Of a stretch of 64,000 nt of DNA, positions 1-12,860 are shown piece by piece. This stretch comes from Antedon bifida (taxonomy: Eukaryota; Echinodermata; Crinoidea; Comatulida; Antedonidae). The position numbers and the translations under genes were made by a program. The stretch is from contig OY727095.1 in the NCBI GenBank assembly GCA_963402885.1, forward strand, positions 16,745,001-16,809,000, in the 5' to 3' direction. Each line of letters begins with the position of its first letter. Within the stretch, counting starts at the first letter, position 1. The notes below the pieces were generated by a model that had not been told where the DNA came from, did not search any database, and saw only the letters and a list, made by a program, of their open reading frames with translations.

Positions 1-2
1 TG

Positions 3-917
3 TCAGTTCAGGCTGCGGCCAATAAGGGAGCACAAATTAATTTTGAAAAATATTCAGCCCAACTTAAGGCTCCTAATGGCTCTATTTTCAATATTGTAAA
101 GGAAAATAGATTATATTATTTAAATACTTGTAATGATGATTCAGTTAATATGACTTGTGACCTACAAGGTTGGCACAATGTTTTAGGGCACTGTAATTAT
201 GATGATATATTGAAACTACCTAATGTAGTAGATGGTATGAACATACAGGGAAGATGTGATAAACCCAAAATTTGTGATATATGCACTATTAGTAAAATGA
301 TGCAAAGTAGAAATAGAAAGCCTGATGTCCGTGCAAACAAACTCTTAGAATTGGTCCACACAGATCTGGCTGGACCAATTGACCCAGTCTCTAGAGAGGG
401 ATTTAAGTATGCCATATCATTTACAGATGATTATTCAGGAGCTGTGTTTGTATACTTCTTGAAAAATAAAAGTGACACTATATCTGCCACAGAAAGGTTT
501 CTGGCAGACTCTTCCCCACTGGGAAATGTAAAGTGTATTAGGTCAGACAATGGCTGCGAGTTCACTTCAAAGGAGTTTAACTCACTCCTTACAAAGAATC
601 GTATAAGACATGATACTTCTGCACCCTACTCCCCTCACCAAAATGGGACTGCCGAACGAAACTGGCGAACATTATTTGAGATGGGTAGATGTTTGATTGC
701 ACAGTCAAATTTAGGCAAAGATTTTTGGCCATATGCAATTCTAACTGCGGCATATATATGTAATCGATGTTTTAACAATTGTGTACAACAAACTCCATAT
801 TTTATGATGACGGGTCGAAAACCCAATTTGTCCAACATGGGAGTATTTGGATCTGAATGTTATGCATACAAGCAAGACAAAAGTAAATTAGATGATCACC
901 TAATTAAAGTTACTTAA
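3..917 (+). pseudogene. Ty1/copia retrotransposon, GAG-pre-integrase and integrase fragment
   Basis: The reading frame is open from the left window edge, so the start lies outside; the first ATG (150) is internal. The translation shows the copia zinc-binding pre-integrase (WHNVLGHCN, then CDIC) followed by the integrase core: first Asp in VHTDLAGP, second Asp in SDNGCEF, catalytic Glu in NGTAERNWR. All three catalytic residues are present. The frame stops at 917 just after the conserved KLDDH segment. No reverse transcriptase or RNase H follows, although these come after integrase in Ty1/copia elements. It is therefore a 3'-truncated fragment. The family call is secure; whether the missing part is deleted or lies in a rearranged place cannot be judged here. 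Confidence 0.9.
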
Positions 918-2237
918 ATAGACATAGGCTAGCCCTACCCACACAGTGCATCGTAACTGAAAAAATATGGGGAAATATGGGGATTTCCCTTTTCATTCAG
1001 TTGAAGTAGAGACTGATTACGATGTAATAATAAAGGCAATCAAACAAAATTATATCATTTGATTCTAATAAATATGTATCAAATCATCATTAAAATACCA
1101 TTGTTTTGATTGTAAAATGTTTAAATTTCGGCCTAGAAATAAGTGCGTCTTATACATCGACTACATAAAAAATACTAATATTTCAGTCTCCGTTATGGGT
1201 GCGTCTTATACACAGGTGCGACTTGTACACCGAAATAAACGGTTTGTTTTTTAATGTTTATATAGGATAAGAAATTATTTAAGGGCCTAATATAATATAC
1301 TTTTTTGCAACAATAAAGCTGTATTTCAGTACTATTAACTTCCATAATACTGTAGTGTACTATATAATTTCTCTGCATAACTCAGATTTTAGTAGGTAAA
1401 AAATGTCTCTGTAAGCTGATTAAAACAACCGAAATTGCTCTGAGAGCCAAAGCTTCCCTGGACCCCGGCTCGCTGCATTCGCAAAATACTTGGTGTCAAG
1501 TCTCTAATGCATTCTGGCTACGTAAAAATACAGGACTTGAAAACATTCTTTATTTTTTAAGGGTGATGCTGATATAAAGCATTATAACACTTAATTCATT
1601 ATTATCTTTAAACAACTTTATTTTCAAATATGACACTATCATGGTCATTCCCCTATTTAAAAATCAGTTTGGAAACATAGCATTTTACCGGTGATATCTA
1701 AGGGTATGTTCAGATTTATGAAGCATGCATTCATACAGCAAAGGGTTTTGCAAACTGAAGTGCCACAGATCAGAGTGAACATATGGGTATGTAAGAGAAA
1801 ACTTGATTGGTTGGAGGTCAAAATGGTTAATGTTTGACTTTCATAAAGTCTTGTACATTGAGCTTTCAAAACCAAAGACAGGTTAATTACACCCTTTTCC
1901 TAGTTTAGACACACAAAGTTGTGCAAAATCATGTCTGAACAAGATCTTGGATATAAAAAGATGTTTGAGCTGTTAAAAAGCTATCTCACTGAACCAAATA
2001 ATTCAATGATTAGGTTAAGAAGAAACAATTCAGTAACTGTTCCGTATTGTTGGTTGACAGAAATACAAACATTATAGTTAAAAAAGACATTAATGTTATT
2101 TTTTTTTGCTTTTTGTGTCACGTATGTGGACCCAAGTTGCATGGTCATGACATAGCCATTCCATCTGGGAAATCCTTGCGCAACCACTGGTAAAAAAATT
2201 GATATTTTGAAATTAGGATAATGTTTAATTAACTAAC
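918..2237. other. Non-coding stretch between copia fragment and ROCO exons
   Basis: No convincing gene. The part nearest the ROCO gene (about 1981-2187, minus strand) stays open and follows a possible splice acceptor (a CAG near 2188), so it may hold the last ROCO exon or 3' UTR. The reading frame could not be settled. Confidence 0.4.
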
Positions 2238-4471
2238 CATCAAGAAATAGATTCTTTAAATGAGTGGTATTCATAATCTTATCATCACATTTAACACCAA
2301 TGAAATCTTGTTCCAAGCATCGACTGAGATCATGTAAATGAGGCTTCTCTGCTGGATTACAAGCATTACACAACACACATAGATCGTAGCCAACTCTTTC
2401 TCTAGTGACAAGCACAGTTTTTAGTTGATGCTTTAGATACCTTAACACCTACAAACCAAATAGAAATGAAGAGCTTAAGTTAAACATATGTTTTCATTAC
2501 ATTTGAGTGTTCATTGTTGTTCATTCAAAATTGTATATAAACACATATCATCATAATCCTTACCTCTATGCAGAAGCTTGGCTGCGGTTTTTTCATTCGT
2601 AATCTAGTATTGACATCAATTTCAATTAGACGAGAAATTTCAAGCTGATGAGGAAACTTTTCTTTGTTAACTTAACTTAAATAATAAATATAAAACAGTA
2701 CCATTGTATTAATGGTACTAAAATATTTTTTCCATAGTTCAATATTTATTCATTAAAATGAAAATAGTAAGTTGAAGCCAAGGCACTTGACCTTTGACAA
2801 AATTGACTGAAATCTTTTAAAATTGTGCTGCTTTTTACAGTTTTTCTTAATTAAATATATTGATTTGTAACATTAAATAAATATATAAATGAATTTCCAA
2901 ACCTTTAATGCATGCCTGTTGTCAATTTTTACTGCGCCTAAATTGACTCCATGATCCCTAAAGACAAATTCACTGCGATTTTGAAACACATATGGTTCGT
3001 CACGTATACCTTTGACTTCCATCAAGTCCAGAAATGCAACAACCAATGTATTGTATACATCATTGGGAAGAAAGTCCATAGGCATAAGATAGATCGATAT
3101 CATATTTTTCTCGTCCGTTTTAACTGTAAGACTCTCTTTCTTGGTTTGCATCCGAGATGGAACCAGAAATACCCGATCACCTTCGGTTACCTGCAGATGT
3201 AAGCAAAGTGTTGTGGATTAGAAAACTACGAGTAACATTTAAGCTAATTTAAGTTATAGCCAATTTAAAATAAGATGTTACCTTCAATATCTCAAAGATC
3301 AAACCAAATGTCTTCATTACTTCAGTAAAGATTTCAAAGCGATGTGGATCTTCCTCTAATTCATGTTCCCATAAATACCGTAGCAGTCTTTCCTCCAGTA
3401 TTCCTTTCTCATCAAGCCTTTTCCACAGCACCCTCATTTGCTTCTGCATAAAAAACACCTTACTTCTACTCCACACAGTATACAATCACATGTCAATACA
3501 TGTTTCAAATTAAGCAACTTGGTTGTCAAGAGTGTTTGCCAACATAATTATTAGGCCTAAATTCGCACTTTATGTATAATAATAAAATACTTACCACTTT
3601 AATAGACGGTCTAATTACCGTGATTACTTTTGTCACCATTTGAATCATCATTTGAAGGTCTATTATCACAGTGTTTTTCAGTTTTTTGTTAGAACTCGAA
3701 TACAAAATTATCCCACTATCATTAAGATATGTTAGAGCAGCGAAGAACCCCTCTTTGGAAATTCCACATTGAGTGCCTATCCTAGAAGCCTAATAAAAAA
3801 TTGAAATTTAAATAAATTAAAAAACAACAATCATACCTAATAACTACATGTCACAGTTGGCATTTGTTGCAGTTGCATTTACTCGTAGAGCCTGGAGCGA
3901 AGCCAAAAAAATAAAATGATAAGATGATAAACACATTTTCCTGTTTTGAGGGTTCGGTTTCATCAGCAAAACAGGTAACAATTGCATGTACAGTATGTCT
4001 AACATACAGTTCTGTATTTAGCGTTCAATTATGTTTCAAAAAATGTTTTTAAAATGTAATACACATTTAAATCCCAGTACTGTAATATGGCTGTAAATAC
4101 AGTCTGCATCGCTAAAGTGTTCACTTTAGCTTTGTGTATATCTGTTAGGAAAAGGCTATAACAGTTAAAAAACAATGAAACTTGTCATATATGTTATATT
4201 AAGTTGGATACCACAATCAAAACTTTACCTCCTCAAATGTAATACACAATTTGGTTTGGCCTACAATTTGCAACCTTTCCTGTAAATGAAACCACTTTAC
4301 TGGAACTTCTCTCATCATTTCCTTCATGTATCTACCAACGTTTCGCCTGAGTTTTTTAATACCTTCATGTGACTTCACAGTGTTATCGATCATGTACATT
4401 TCACGATCTACATGGTCAGCATATGGCATTCCTTCCATTTTATCAAACATTTTCTTGTACATCTTCATGAC
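2238..4471 (-). CDS. ROCO-family protein, end of Roc domain + COR + C-terminal region (six exons, 5' incomplete)
   Basis: Six exons can be read on the minus strand with AG acceptors and GT donors: 4471-4229, 3789-3595, 3443-3282, 3190-2903, 2644-2564 and 2448-2238. The first five are multiples of three and keep phase 0; the sixth ends in phase 1. Exon 1 contains the Roc end and COR entry (MIDNT, then VPVKWFHLQERL). Exon 2 has the COR motif GISKEGFFAALTYLNDSGII. Exon 3 has LWKRLDEKGIL and VMKTFGLIFEIL. Exon 4 has FLVPS and DFLPNDVYN. Exon 6 has the Cys/His-rich tail (CVLCNACNP, then HLHDLSRCLEQ). Roco proteins are Ras-like GTPases with a COR dimerisation domain, often fused to LRR or kinase domains. 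Nothing coding for the N-terminal half of Roc was found upstream; repeats begin at 4.6 kb. It is either a gene with a very long intron or a 5'-truncated copy. No internal stop was seen. Confidence 0.75.
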
Positions 4472-4644
4472 CTTCAATTAATAAATGTATTCATAATGGT
4501 TTACTAAATAACTAGTTTCTACCTAACTGCAATCTTTCATTTATTGTTTCATGCTATTTTACTTCAATCATAACTTCAAATGAGGGAATCTCAAACACAT
4601 GTGTCTTTGCCTACCAACATTACTATTAAGTATTATGTATATTT

Positions 4645-6131
4645 AGGTGATCATTTAGAGTAAAATGATCACCTATTGTTATTGTACAAAATCTTTAATA
4701 TTCTTCTTCTTCTTTCGGTACACTTTTTTGTGTAACAATTATCTCAAAAAGTTAAATGTCAATGATCACAAAAATTTCACAATATCTTTCAAATACTGTA
4801 ACTTTAATCCTAATAAGCTTTTCAGCGTGATCACTCAACCGTGCATCATTTATACGCCATTTTGTGAAATCACATTATCAATAATATCTCCATAATTCAT
4901 TATAACATATCAATGAAATTCACTACACGTAAACTTCAGGACAAGGGTAAAAATATTAGCAAATAAAAACGCAGGCGCAGGTCATGCGCGTGAAATCGCG
5001 CGTTAAAAATTTAAAAAGCTCAAAATTAAGTTTTGATCAATTTAGAGCATGAATTAGGCCATTTGCGTGTTTCAAAAAATTACTGCGCAAAAACAATTTT
5101 TACAAATCGCATTCTACTCACCATCTTTAGTACATTCCCTAAATAACGCTATACAAGCACGTTAAAAATGACAAAATGCGCACATTAATTTTACAAAAGT
5201 TCTGAAAATGGTGAAAAATAGGTCTTTTTTAAAATGAAAATAATTCTTCAGAATGCAAGATGACCCCCGATTTTTTTAACTTATTCTGGAAGCCATTGAG
5301 TTGTAGATATGAATTCATGTACACATTTTACGTACAAAATGTTTTGACGTCATCAAATGGCCACTTGAATTTAAAAATTAGGATTTGTTATCTTTTTGTG
5401 TAGATTATCACATTCAACAGAGCGCATCTTGGTTATGTGTGCTCGAATTTCGCACAACTTTCAGTATGTGCTTGCTTAATTAATTATCTTTATCATGAGT
5501 TGACACTATCTTCATTTTAATGACGTCATCACGTGTAAAAACTTGAATAACGTAGGCCGTGTAATTTCACCTTCGCAGTAAATTTGAATATCTTACAGCT
5601 CTTCAGAATTGAAGGTTACCTTGATGATTATAATTTATTATGAAAGCTGATAAAATGTAGATATTAATTCATATAAAAATTAAGCCTATTGGATGTTGTG
5701 ACGTTAACATATGGCCAGTTGAAGTGAAAAAGTAGTTGTTTCATATTTTTCGTCAAAGTTATACACAATTCAAAGAGCGCGCACAGCGCTTCTACGTGCC
5801 AAATTTTTTTCCAAATCTTATATTTTTTTGCACAATTAATTATCTTTCGAAATTGTCATCTTAAAGTTTAGTTTGATAACGTCATCATGCCAAAAAATTA
5901 GAACATGTGTGTCCCGTAATTTCACCTATGCTACACTGTATATAGATATACAGTATATACTGTACATATTGTATATGGCATATAGGCACAACTCAGCACT
6001 ATAATAGGATGGCATACATCAACATTTTCCGATCGTATGTTAACGTACGTGCATGTTTAAAAAAAATTAATTTCAGTAAAATGATAAAAATGATCACCTA
6101 TAATTCGTCAAAGTGACGAATTAAATTCTAG
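4645..6131 (+). mobile_element. Helentron/HINE-like element, subtype A, complete
   Basis: Non-autonomous rolling-circle-type element of about 1.49 kb. The 5' end is a hairpin (arms AGGTGATCATTT and AAATGATCACCT, 4645-4674). Near the 3' end the arm recurs inverted (AAATGATCACC) and is followed by a stem-loop with core CGTCAAAGTGACG and then TTAAATTCTAG. This asymmetric inverted-repeat layout is that described for Helentrons and their short derivatives. It contains no ORF of note. Left flank ends in T and right flank starts with T, as expected for T-T insertion. Boundaries are good to 1-2 bases. Confidence 0.75.
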
Positions 6132-6571
6132 TTTTTTTTCTTGTTATTGTCAGGATCTTTTTTTATTGGTTATAAAAAATATTATATTATTATTAAAGAT
6201 GTATTGTCCCCCAAAAACATGAAAAATGAAGATAATTTAAATCAGACTTTGAATATGTTATTTTGTAGTTTTAATCAAGTTAATCACTTCCATAGAAAAA
6301 AAAACGAAAAAAAAAATGTTTTCACTTATAAAATGACAAAATAAATGGTTAAATTCAACCAAAAATCCATTGGCTGGCAGCCAATTTGACCATTTTTTGC
6401 TTTAAATTACATTTTTCTCAGGTAAATACATTTTTTTTCGATCTAATTTTTGGATAAGTGGATAACTATTATGTTACATTAAAATGGAATATTCAACAAA
6501 AATTTTTTTCAGAATTATTTTTTCAGGGGGACAATACATCTTTAATTATTAATTATTATTAAAATATTATT
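6132..6571 (+). mobile_element. Helentron-like 5' remnant hosting a TTAA MITE
   Basis: The first bases (TTGTTATTGTCAGGATC, then T-rich) match the segment downstream of the 5' hairpin of other elements here (compare 8650-8670), but the hairpin is missing. Most of the interval is the MITE at 6197-6541. Confidence 0.45.
6197..6541. mobile_element. TTAA-target MITE (piggyBac-like), copy 1
   Basis: Terminal inverted repeats of about 16 bp (AGATGTATTGTCCCCC and its complement) are flanked on both sides by TTAA (6193-6196 and 6542-6545). TTAA duplication is the signature of piggyBac-type transposition, also seen in Kolobok. 345 bp and no coding capacity, so non-autonomous. The same termini recur at 24206-24752. 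Confidence 0.8.
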
Positions 6572-8250
6572 AGTTATCCGCTTAGTAGCGGATAACTCCT
6601 TGTAATCGTCCTGTTACCTTTTTTTTTTGTTATTGTCAGACTCTTTTTTTTAAATTTTTTTTATTTTTTGCGGATAACCCTCGTGATTGTAAATATCTTT
6701 TTCTTCTTCTTTGTTATTCTTCTTTCTTTCCCGGATAATCATGTGTTTTTCTCTTGAATTATGATTTTACAGCCTTTCTTAGTCATTTTAAAAAAGATTG
6801 ACATCATTTCAAATTAAAATGACGTCATACGAACACGTTGATTTAGACCATTTGCACGCGTTTTAGTTGCAAAAGTGACAAAATATTGTCAAAATTTTGA
6901 ATATATTATAGCTCCTCAGGATCATCCATGACCCCCAATTTTTTAAATTTAATATGTAAGCAGATATGTTGTAGATATAAATTCGTGCAGAATATTTACC
7001 CCTCGGATGTTATGACGTCATCGTATGGCCACACGAATGTAAAATATAAGAATTTTGACTCTTTTGTTATTGCTCATCACATTAAATAGAGCGCATCTCG
7101 CCTATACGTATTCAATTTCCTACGATATTTTATTACTGTCTAGGTCAATCAACTGTCTTTTGCATGAGTTAAAAATATGTTAATTGTTATGACGTCATCA
7201 TGTCTAAAACTGTAAATAACGTGGGTCACTTATTTTCATAAATTTTAATCTGTTATAGCTCGTCAGAATAAAAAGTGATAATCATGGATAAAACATTTTC
7301 CGGAAGCTATTGGATTGTAGATACGAATTCATGTGAATATTTTGCCAATCAGATGTTGTGACGTCATCATATGGCCAGTTGAATTCAACAAGTCATATTT
7401 TCATCTCTTGCATAAAATATTTTAAGTAAATTTTCTTTTGGATGATCCAAAGTCGAATAAAATTCGTAAACTTACGTTTTTTACTCTAGCTTTCGCTGGT
7501 CAACGACGCAGCTTAATCATGAGTGAGTCTCTGTGACTTGGACTTGTTACCATTAGATCTCGTATATGGTATAGCGCCATCTATAGATCATGCAGGTTTT
7601 CCCAAATGGGATTGTCGGGGTCTCCTCTTTAGTAAGTTGTTGTACAATTTTGGGAGTTCCAAACCGCCGTCGTCTCTGTTCATAGTGTTACCATGTTTTC
7701 TTATTTTTGTTTTGTGGAGTAAAATAAGTGTTGACATTGTAACTAGATAAGCAGCGTCTAATTCTTTCTGATATTCTTGGTATGTATGGTATCCCTGGAT
7801 CATCCAAAAGAAAATTTACTTAAAATACTATACAGTGATCCAGATGAACCTTTTTACTAATCTTGCGTAAAAGTTCATTGCGTTTGAACGAGCGCATCTC
7901 TCTTTTACGTTCTCAAAATTCTTCAAATTTGTATTAATGTAATTATTTAGATAATTATCTTCTAAAATTGTTATCTTATATATGTCAATTTGATGACATC
8001 ATCGTGTTAATAATTGGATTTAAAAGATGGGTCTCGTAATTTCGTCTGTGCTACACTAACATACAGTGTATTCTGTAAATACTGTAATATGCTGTATGCC
8101 ACAAAATAGGTAAAATTCAGCACTGTAAACATACTTAATTCATAGGATAGGATGGCATAATAATTGTCGAAGTTCATATAGTTTAAAGTATGTGCATGTT
8201 GCGTTGGCGCGGATAACCCAAACTCGTCAAAGTGATGAGTTCAAATCTAG
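6572..8250 (+). mobile_element. Helentron-like 5' hairpin (subtype C) followed by a subtype B element
   Basis: A subtype C hairpin starts at 6572 (AGTTATCCGC...GCGGATAACT). About 100 bp on, a damaged B-type start (GCGGATAACCCTCGTG, left arm lost) leads into a body with several TGACGTCA sites. The body closes at 8250 with GCGCGGATAACCC, a stem-loop (one stem mismatch) and CTAG. The body lost a segment near 6735 relative to sister copies and carries a Penelope-like insertion at 7412-7860. The C hairpin at 6572 has no obvious partner 3' end nearby. Confidence 0.6.
7412..7860 (-). mobile_element. Penelope-like element fragment (C-terminus of GIY-YIG endonuclease)
   Basis: On the minus strand the peptide KIRKHGNTMNRDDGGLELPKL matches the extreme C-terminus typical of Penelope-like elements and is nearly identical to the copy at 38.7 kb. 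The fragment interrupts a Helentron-like body: TCTTGC stands on both sides (7406-7411 and 7861-7866), and uninterrupted sister copies (for example about 10900) read straight through. The fragment ends carry about 32 bp of inverted sequence (7418-7449 against 7797-7828), as in Penelope elements with partial terminal repeats in inverse orientation. Reverse transcriptase is absent. Confidence 0.65.
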
Positions 8251-8252
8251 TT

Positions 8253-8660
8253 GGTTATCCGAAACTTAGTTGCAGGATAACCCTTGTGATTGTCACGATC
8301 TTTTTGGTTATCCGCAACTTAATAGTTGCGGATAACCCTTGTGATTATCTTTTTTTTCATCTTCTTCTTTGTTATTAGTTATCCGCATTCAACGGATAAC
8401 TCCTTGTAACCATCCTGGATCTTTTTTTTTTTTTCTTTATTAGTTATCCGCATTCAGCGGATAACTCCTTGTAACCGTCCTGGATCTTTTTTTTTTTGGT
8501 TATCCGCAACTTAGTTGCGGATAACCCTTGTTATTGTCACGTTTCTTTTTTTATCTTCTTTGTTGGTTATCCGCAACTTAGTTGCGGATAACCCTTGTGA
8601 TTGTAAATATCTTTTTTTTTTGGTTATCCGCACTTGGCGGATAACCCCTTGTTATTGTCA
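8253..8660 (+). repeat. Seven stacked Helentron-like 5' hairpins
   Basis: Seven 5'-terminal hairpins follow one another with T-rich spacers, starting at 8253 (B), 8306 (B), 8377 (C), 8442 (C), 8498 (B), 8565 (B) and 8622 (B variant). Each is followed by the subtype's own tag (CTTGTGATTGT or TTATTGTCA for B; CTCCTTGTAA for C), so they are independent 5' ends and not a simple tandem repeat. The best reading is serial insertion of new elements into the T tract inside the 5' end of the previous one. Several of the matching 3' ends lie downstream (9844, 11296, 14216, 19142). Confidence 0.7.
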
Positions 8661-11296
8661 GGATCTTTTTTTTTTTTTTTTTTTTTTTCTTTATTCTTTC
8701 TTTCCCGGAATTTTGTTCGCAGCGTATCTCTAATATTTGTCAACATAAGATTGCATAACTTTGTCAGAAGATTGACCTCTAACTGTAGATGTGCAAGAAA
8801 CTTCGTTTTATGATTTTAGAGTTGCGCAACGTGACTTACGCGCGATTTTATGAATTTCAATGATTGATCATAGATAAAAAACCAAATATCATTTTTTATT
8901 GAAACTTGGTGAAAATTTAAGTTATATCAAGCGCAAACTTTCTATGGATTCAAAATGGCATGTTTCACATAAAGTAACGCGCGCACGCGCGTTTAAAATT
9001 TCAGAATGCGTAAAATCAATTTCTAATCAATTTTCTACGCGTTTCATGTCATTTTGAGCATTTCAAAAATTCCCACGCTCGCGCGCATTTTTGCGCGCGC
9101 GGTGCGCACGTAGCACTAAGATTATATTTTTATGCATGATTTATGTTTTTCCAGCCTTTTCCAGTAATTTTACCAACTTTTTAAACAATTTCGACTTACA
9201 ATCACGTCATACGAGCACGTCGAATTGGATAATTTGCGCACGTTTTTGATGAAAAAGTTCAAAAAGTCGTAAAAATTATGCCTTTTTTTAAACAGTCATA
9301 GATTCTAAACTACATGATAAACTTTTCTTTATTTTTTCCATATTCTGGAAGTTGATGAGTTGTAGATATCGGATCATGAATCAATATGGCTAACCGGACA
9401 TTGTGACGTCATCGTAGGGCCACTCGAATATAAAATATTGGATTTTTGTCTCTTTCTTCATAGCTCATCACATTTAATAGAGCGCATCTCCACTTATCCG
9501 TATTCCATTTCCCTCCATTTTTTTATATTGTCTAGGTCAATCAATTAAAAAATTATCTTTCGCATGATTTACCATTTTTAAGATTTTTATGACGTCATCA
9601 TTTTCAAAAGCGTCAATAACTTTGGTCACTTATTTTCACCTACTATTCTGCACTGTATGTAGTACGTATACAGTATATAGTGTAATACTGTATATACTTA
9701 GACGTGACACAAAATAGAGAGCGCACTAAAATTGTTTCAATGGCATAATCGTTTTTCTGTGCGCAATATTCTAACGCATGACGTGCACGTGGCCTTTGCG
9801 CTGCGGATAACCTAACTCGTCCGTAGTGACGAGTTCAAATCTAGTTCATCTTTATTCTTATTTCTTTCCCGGATTTTTGTGCGTCGCATATCTCTCATCC
9901 TTGTCAACATAAGATTATATAACTTTGTCATAAGATTGACCTGTAGCTGTAGATGTGCAAGAAACTTCGTTATATGACGTTAGAGTTGCGCAGCGTAAGT
10001 TACGCGCGATTTTATGAATTTCAATGATTGGTCATAGATTATAAACCAAAAGTCGTTTTGTATTGACACTTGGTGAAAATTTAAGTCATATCAAGGGCAA
10101 ACTTTCTATGGATTAAAAATGACATGTTTCACAAGAAGTTACGTGCGCACGCGCATTTAAAATTTTAAAATGCGCAAAATTAATTTCTAATCAACTTTCT
10201 ACGCTGATCATGACATTTTACGCGTAAGGAGCGCACGGAGCATGAAAATCTTTCTTAGTCATTTTAAAAAAGATTTACATCATTTCAAATTAAAATGACG
10301 TCATACGAACACGTTGATTTAGACCATTTGCGCTCGTTTTAGTTGCAAAAGTGACAATATATAGTCAAAATTAAGCCTATTTTTAATCTATTATAGCTCC
10401 TCAGGATCATCCACGACCCCCAATTTTTTTAATTTAATATGTAAGCAGATATGTTGTAGATATGAATTCATGCAGAACCTTTACCACTCGGATGTTATGA
10501 CGTCATCGTATGGCCACACGAATGTAAAATATAGGATTTTTTACTCTTTCGTTATTGCTCATCACATTCAACAGAGCGCATCTCACTTATACGTATTCCA
10601 TTTCCCCCGAGATTTTAATATTGTCTAGGTCAATCAACTATCTTTCGCATAAGTTAAAAATATTTTAATTTTTATGACGTCATCATGTCTAAAAATGTAA
10701 ATAACTTGGGTCACTTATTTTCATCTTTACAGTAAATTTAAATCTGTTATATCTCGTCAGAAAAAAAAGTGATAATCATGATTAAAACGTTTTCTGGAAG
10801 CTATTGGATTGTAGATACGAATTCATGTAAATATTTTGCCAATCAGATGTTGTGACGTCATCATATGGGCAGTTGAATTCAAAAAGTCATATTTTCATCT
10901 CTTGCGTAAAAGTTCATTGCGTTTAAACGAGAGCGCATCTCTCTTTTACGTGCCCAAAATTCTTCAAATTTGTATTAATGTAATTATTTAGATAATTATC
11001 TTCAAAAATTGTTATCGTTATATGTCAATTTGATGACGTCATCGTGTTAATAATTGGATTTAATAGATGGGTCTCGTAATTTCGTCTATGCTACACTGTA
11101 TATAACATACAATGTGTTCTGTAAATACTGTAATATGCTGTATGCTACAAAATAGGTACAATTCAACACTGTAAACATACTTAATTTATGTCATAGGATG
11201 GCATAACAATTGTCGAAGTTCATATAGTTTAAAGTATGTGCATGTTGCGTTTGCGCGGATAACCCGAACTCGTCAAAGTGACGAGTTCAAATCTAG
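8565..11296 (+). mobile_element. Helentron-like element, subtype B, interrupted by the 8622-9844 copy
   Basis: 5' hairpin at 8565; the body resumes at 9845 directly after the CTAG of the inserted copy and closes at 11296 (GCGCGGATAACCC, stem-loop, CAAATCTAG). Without the inserted copy its length is about 1.5 kb, the same as intact members, which supports this pairing of ends. Confidence 0.6.
8622..9844 (+). mobile_element. Helentron-like element, subtype B variant
   Basis: Opens with GGTTATCCGCACTTGGCGG and closes with CTGCGGATAACC, a stem-loop and CTAG. The 3' loop differs from all others (CCGTAGT in place of CAAAGT) while the stem is kept. The body is about 1.2 kb and has CpG-rich alternating segments and TGACGTCA sites. 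Confidence 0.65.
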
Positions 11297-11306
11297 TTTC
11301 TTTATT

Positions 11307-12860
11307 AGGTGATCATTTAGAATTCTAAATGATCACCTATTGTTATTGTATGAAATCTTTATTATTATTATTTTTTTTTTTCTTTTTATTGTTTCTGTAC
11401 ACTATTTTGTGTAACAATTATCTCAAAAAGTTTAATGTCAATGATTACAAAAATTTCAGAATATCTTTCAAATAATATAACTTAATCCTAATAAGCTTTC
11501 CAGCGTGATCACTCATCCGTGACGACATTTATACGCCATTTTGCGAAATCACATTATCAATCATATCTCCATAATTCATTATCACATAATAATGAAATTC
11601 ACTACACGTAAACTTCAGATCAAGGGTAAAAATATTAGCAAATAAAAACGCACGCGCGTTAAAAATGTAAAACGCTCAAAATTAAGTTTTGATCAATTTA
11701 GAGCATGAATTAGGCCATTTGCGTGTTTCAAAAAATTACTGCGCAAAAATGCGTTTTTGCGCGCGCGATACTTAAAAAGCGTAAAAAACATGAATTTTTT
11801 TTACAAATCTCATTCTACTCACAATCCTTAGTACATTCACCAAATTTGAGTCAGTTCCGACTTAAAATAACGCTATACGAGCACGTTAAAAATGACAAAA
11901 TGCGCACATTAATTTTACAAAAGTTCTGAAAATGGTGAAAAATAGGTCTTTTTTAAAATGAAAATAATTCTTCAGAATGCAAGATGACCCCCGATTTTTT
12001 TAACTTATTCTGGAAGCCATTGAGTTGTAGATATGAATTCATGTACACATTTTACGTACAAAATGTTTTGACGTCATCAAATGGCCACTTGAATTTAAAA
12101 ATTAGGATTTGTTATCTTTTTGTGTAGATTATCACATTCAACAGAGCGCATCTTGGTTATGTGTGCTCGAATTTCGCACAACTTTCAGTATGTGCTTGCT
12201 TAATTAATTATCTTTATCATGAGTTGACACTATCTTCATTTTAATGACGTCATCACGCGTAAAAACTTGAATAACGTAGGCCGTGTAATTTCACCTTCGC
12301 AGTAAATTTGAATATCTTACAGCTCTTCAGAATTGAAGGTTACCTTGATGATTATAATTTATTATGAAAGCTGATGAAATGTAGATATTAATTCATATAA
12401 AAATTAAGCCTATCGGATGTTGTGACGTTAACATATGGCCAGTTGAAGTGAAAAAGTAGTTTTTTCATATTTTTCGTCAAAGTTATACACAATTCAAAGA
12501 GCGCGCACAGCGCTTCTACGTGCCAAATTTTTTTCCAAATCTTATATTTTTTTGCTCAATTAATTATCTTTCGAAATTGTCATCTTAAAGTTTAGTTTGA
12601 TAACGTCATCATGCCAAAAAATTAGAACATGTGTGTCCCGTAATTTCACCTATGCTACACTGTATATAGTACAGTATATACTGTACATATTGTATATGGC
12701 ATATAGGCACAACTCAGCACTATAAGCATATAATAGGATGGCATACATCAACATTTTCCGATCGTATGTTAACGTATGTGCATGTTTAAAAAAAAATAAT
12801 TTCAGTAAAATGATAAAAATGATCACCTATAATTCGTCAAAGTGACGAATTAAATTCTAG
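11307..12860 (+). mobile_element. Helentron-like element, subtype A, complete
   Basis: The 5' hairpin is a perfect 32-nt palindrome (11307-11338, centred on GAATTC). The 3' end has AAATGATCACC, the stem-loop and TTCTAG. It is very similar to 4645-6131 but keeps a CpG-rich segment near 11755 that the other copy lacks. Confidence 0.75.

Noticed and set aside
1981-2187. Open minus-strand frame as the last ROCO exon
   Set aside because: A possible acceptor exists, but two frames are feasible and neither shows family similarity; kept only as a note.
8253-8660. CRISPR-like array of regularly spaced palindromes
   Set aside because: Repeats are transposon 5' hairpins of several subtypes with T-rich, related spacers; the context is eukaryotic and no cas gene is present.
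11723-11929. Small ORFs inside Helentron-like bodies (also 14926, 16967, 55128, 58253, 60123, 61748)
   Set aside because: They recur because the repeat recurs, carry no motif, and differ in frame or length among copies.
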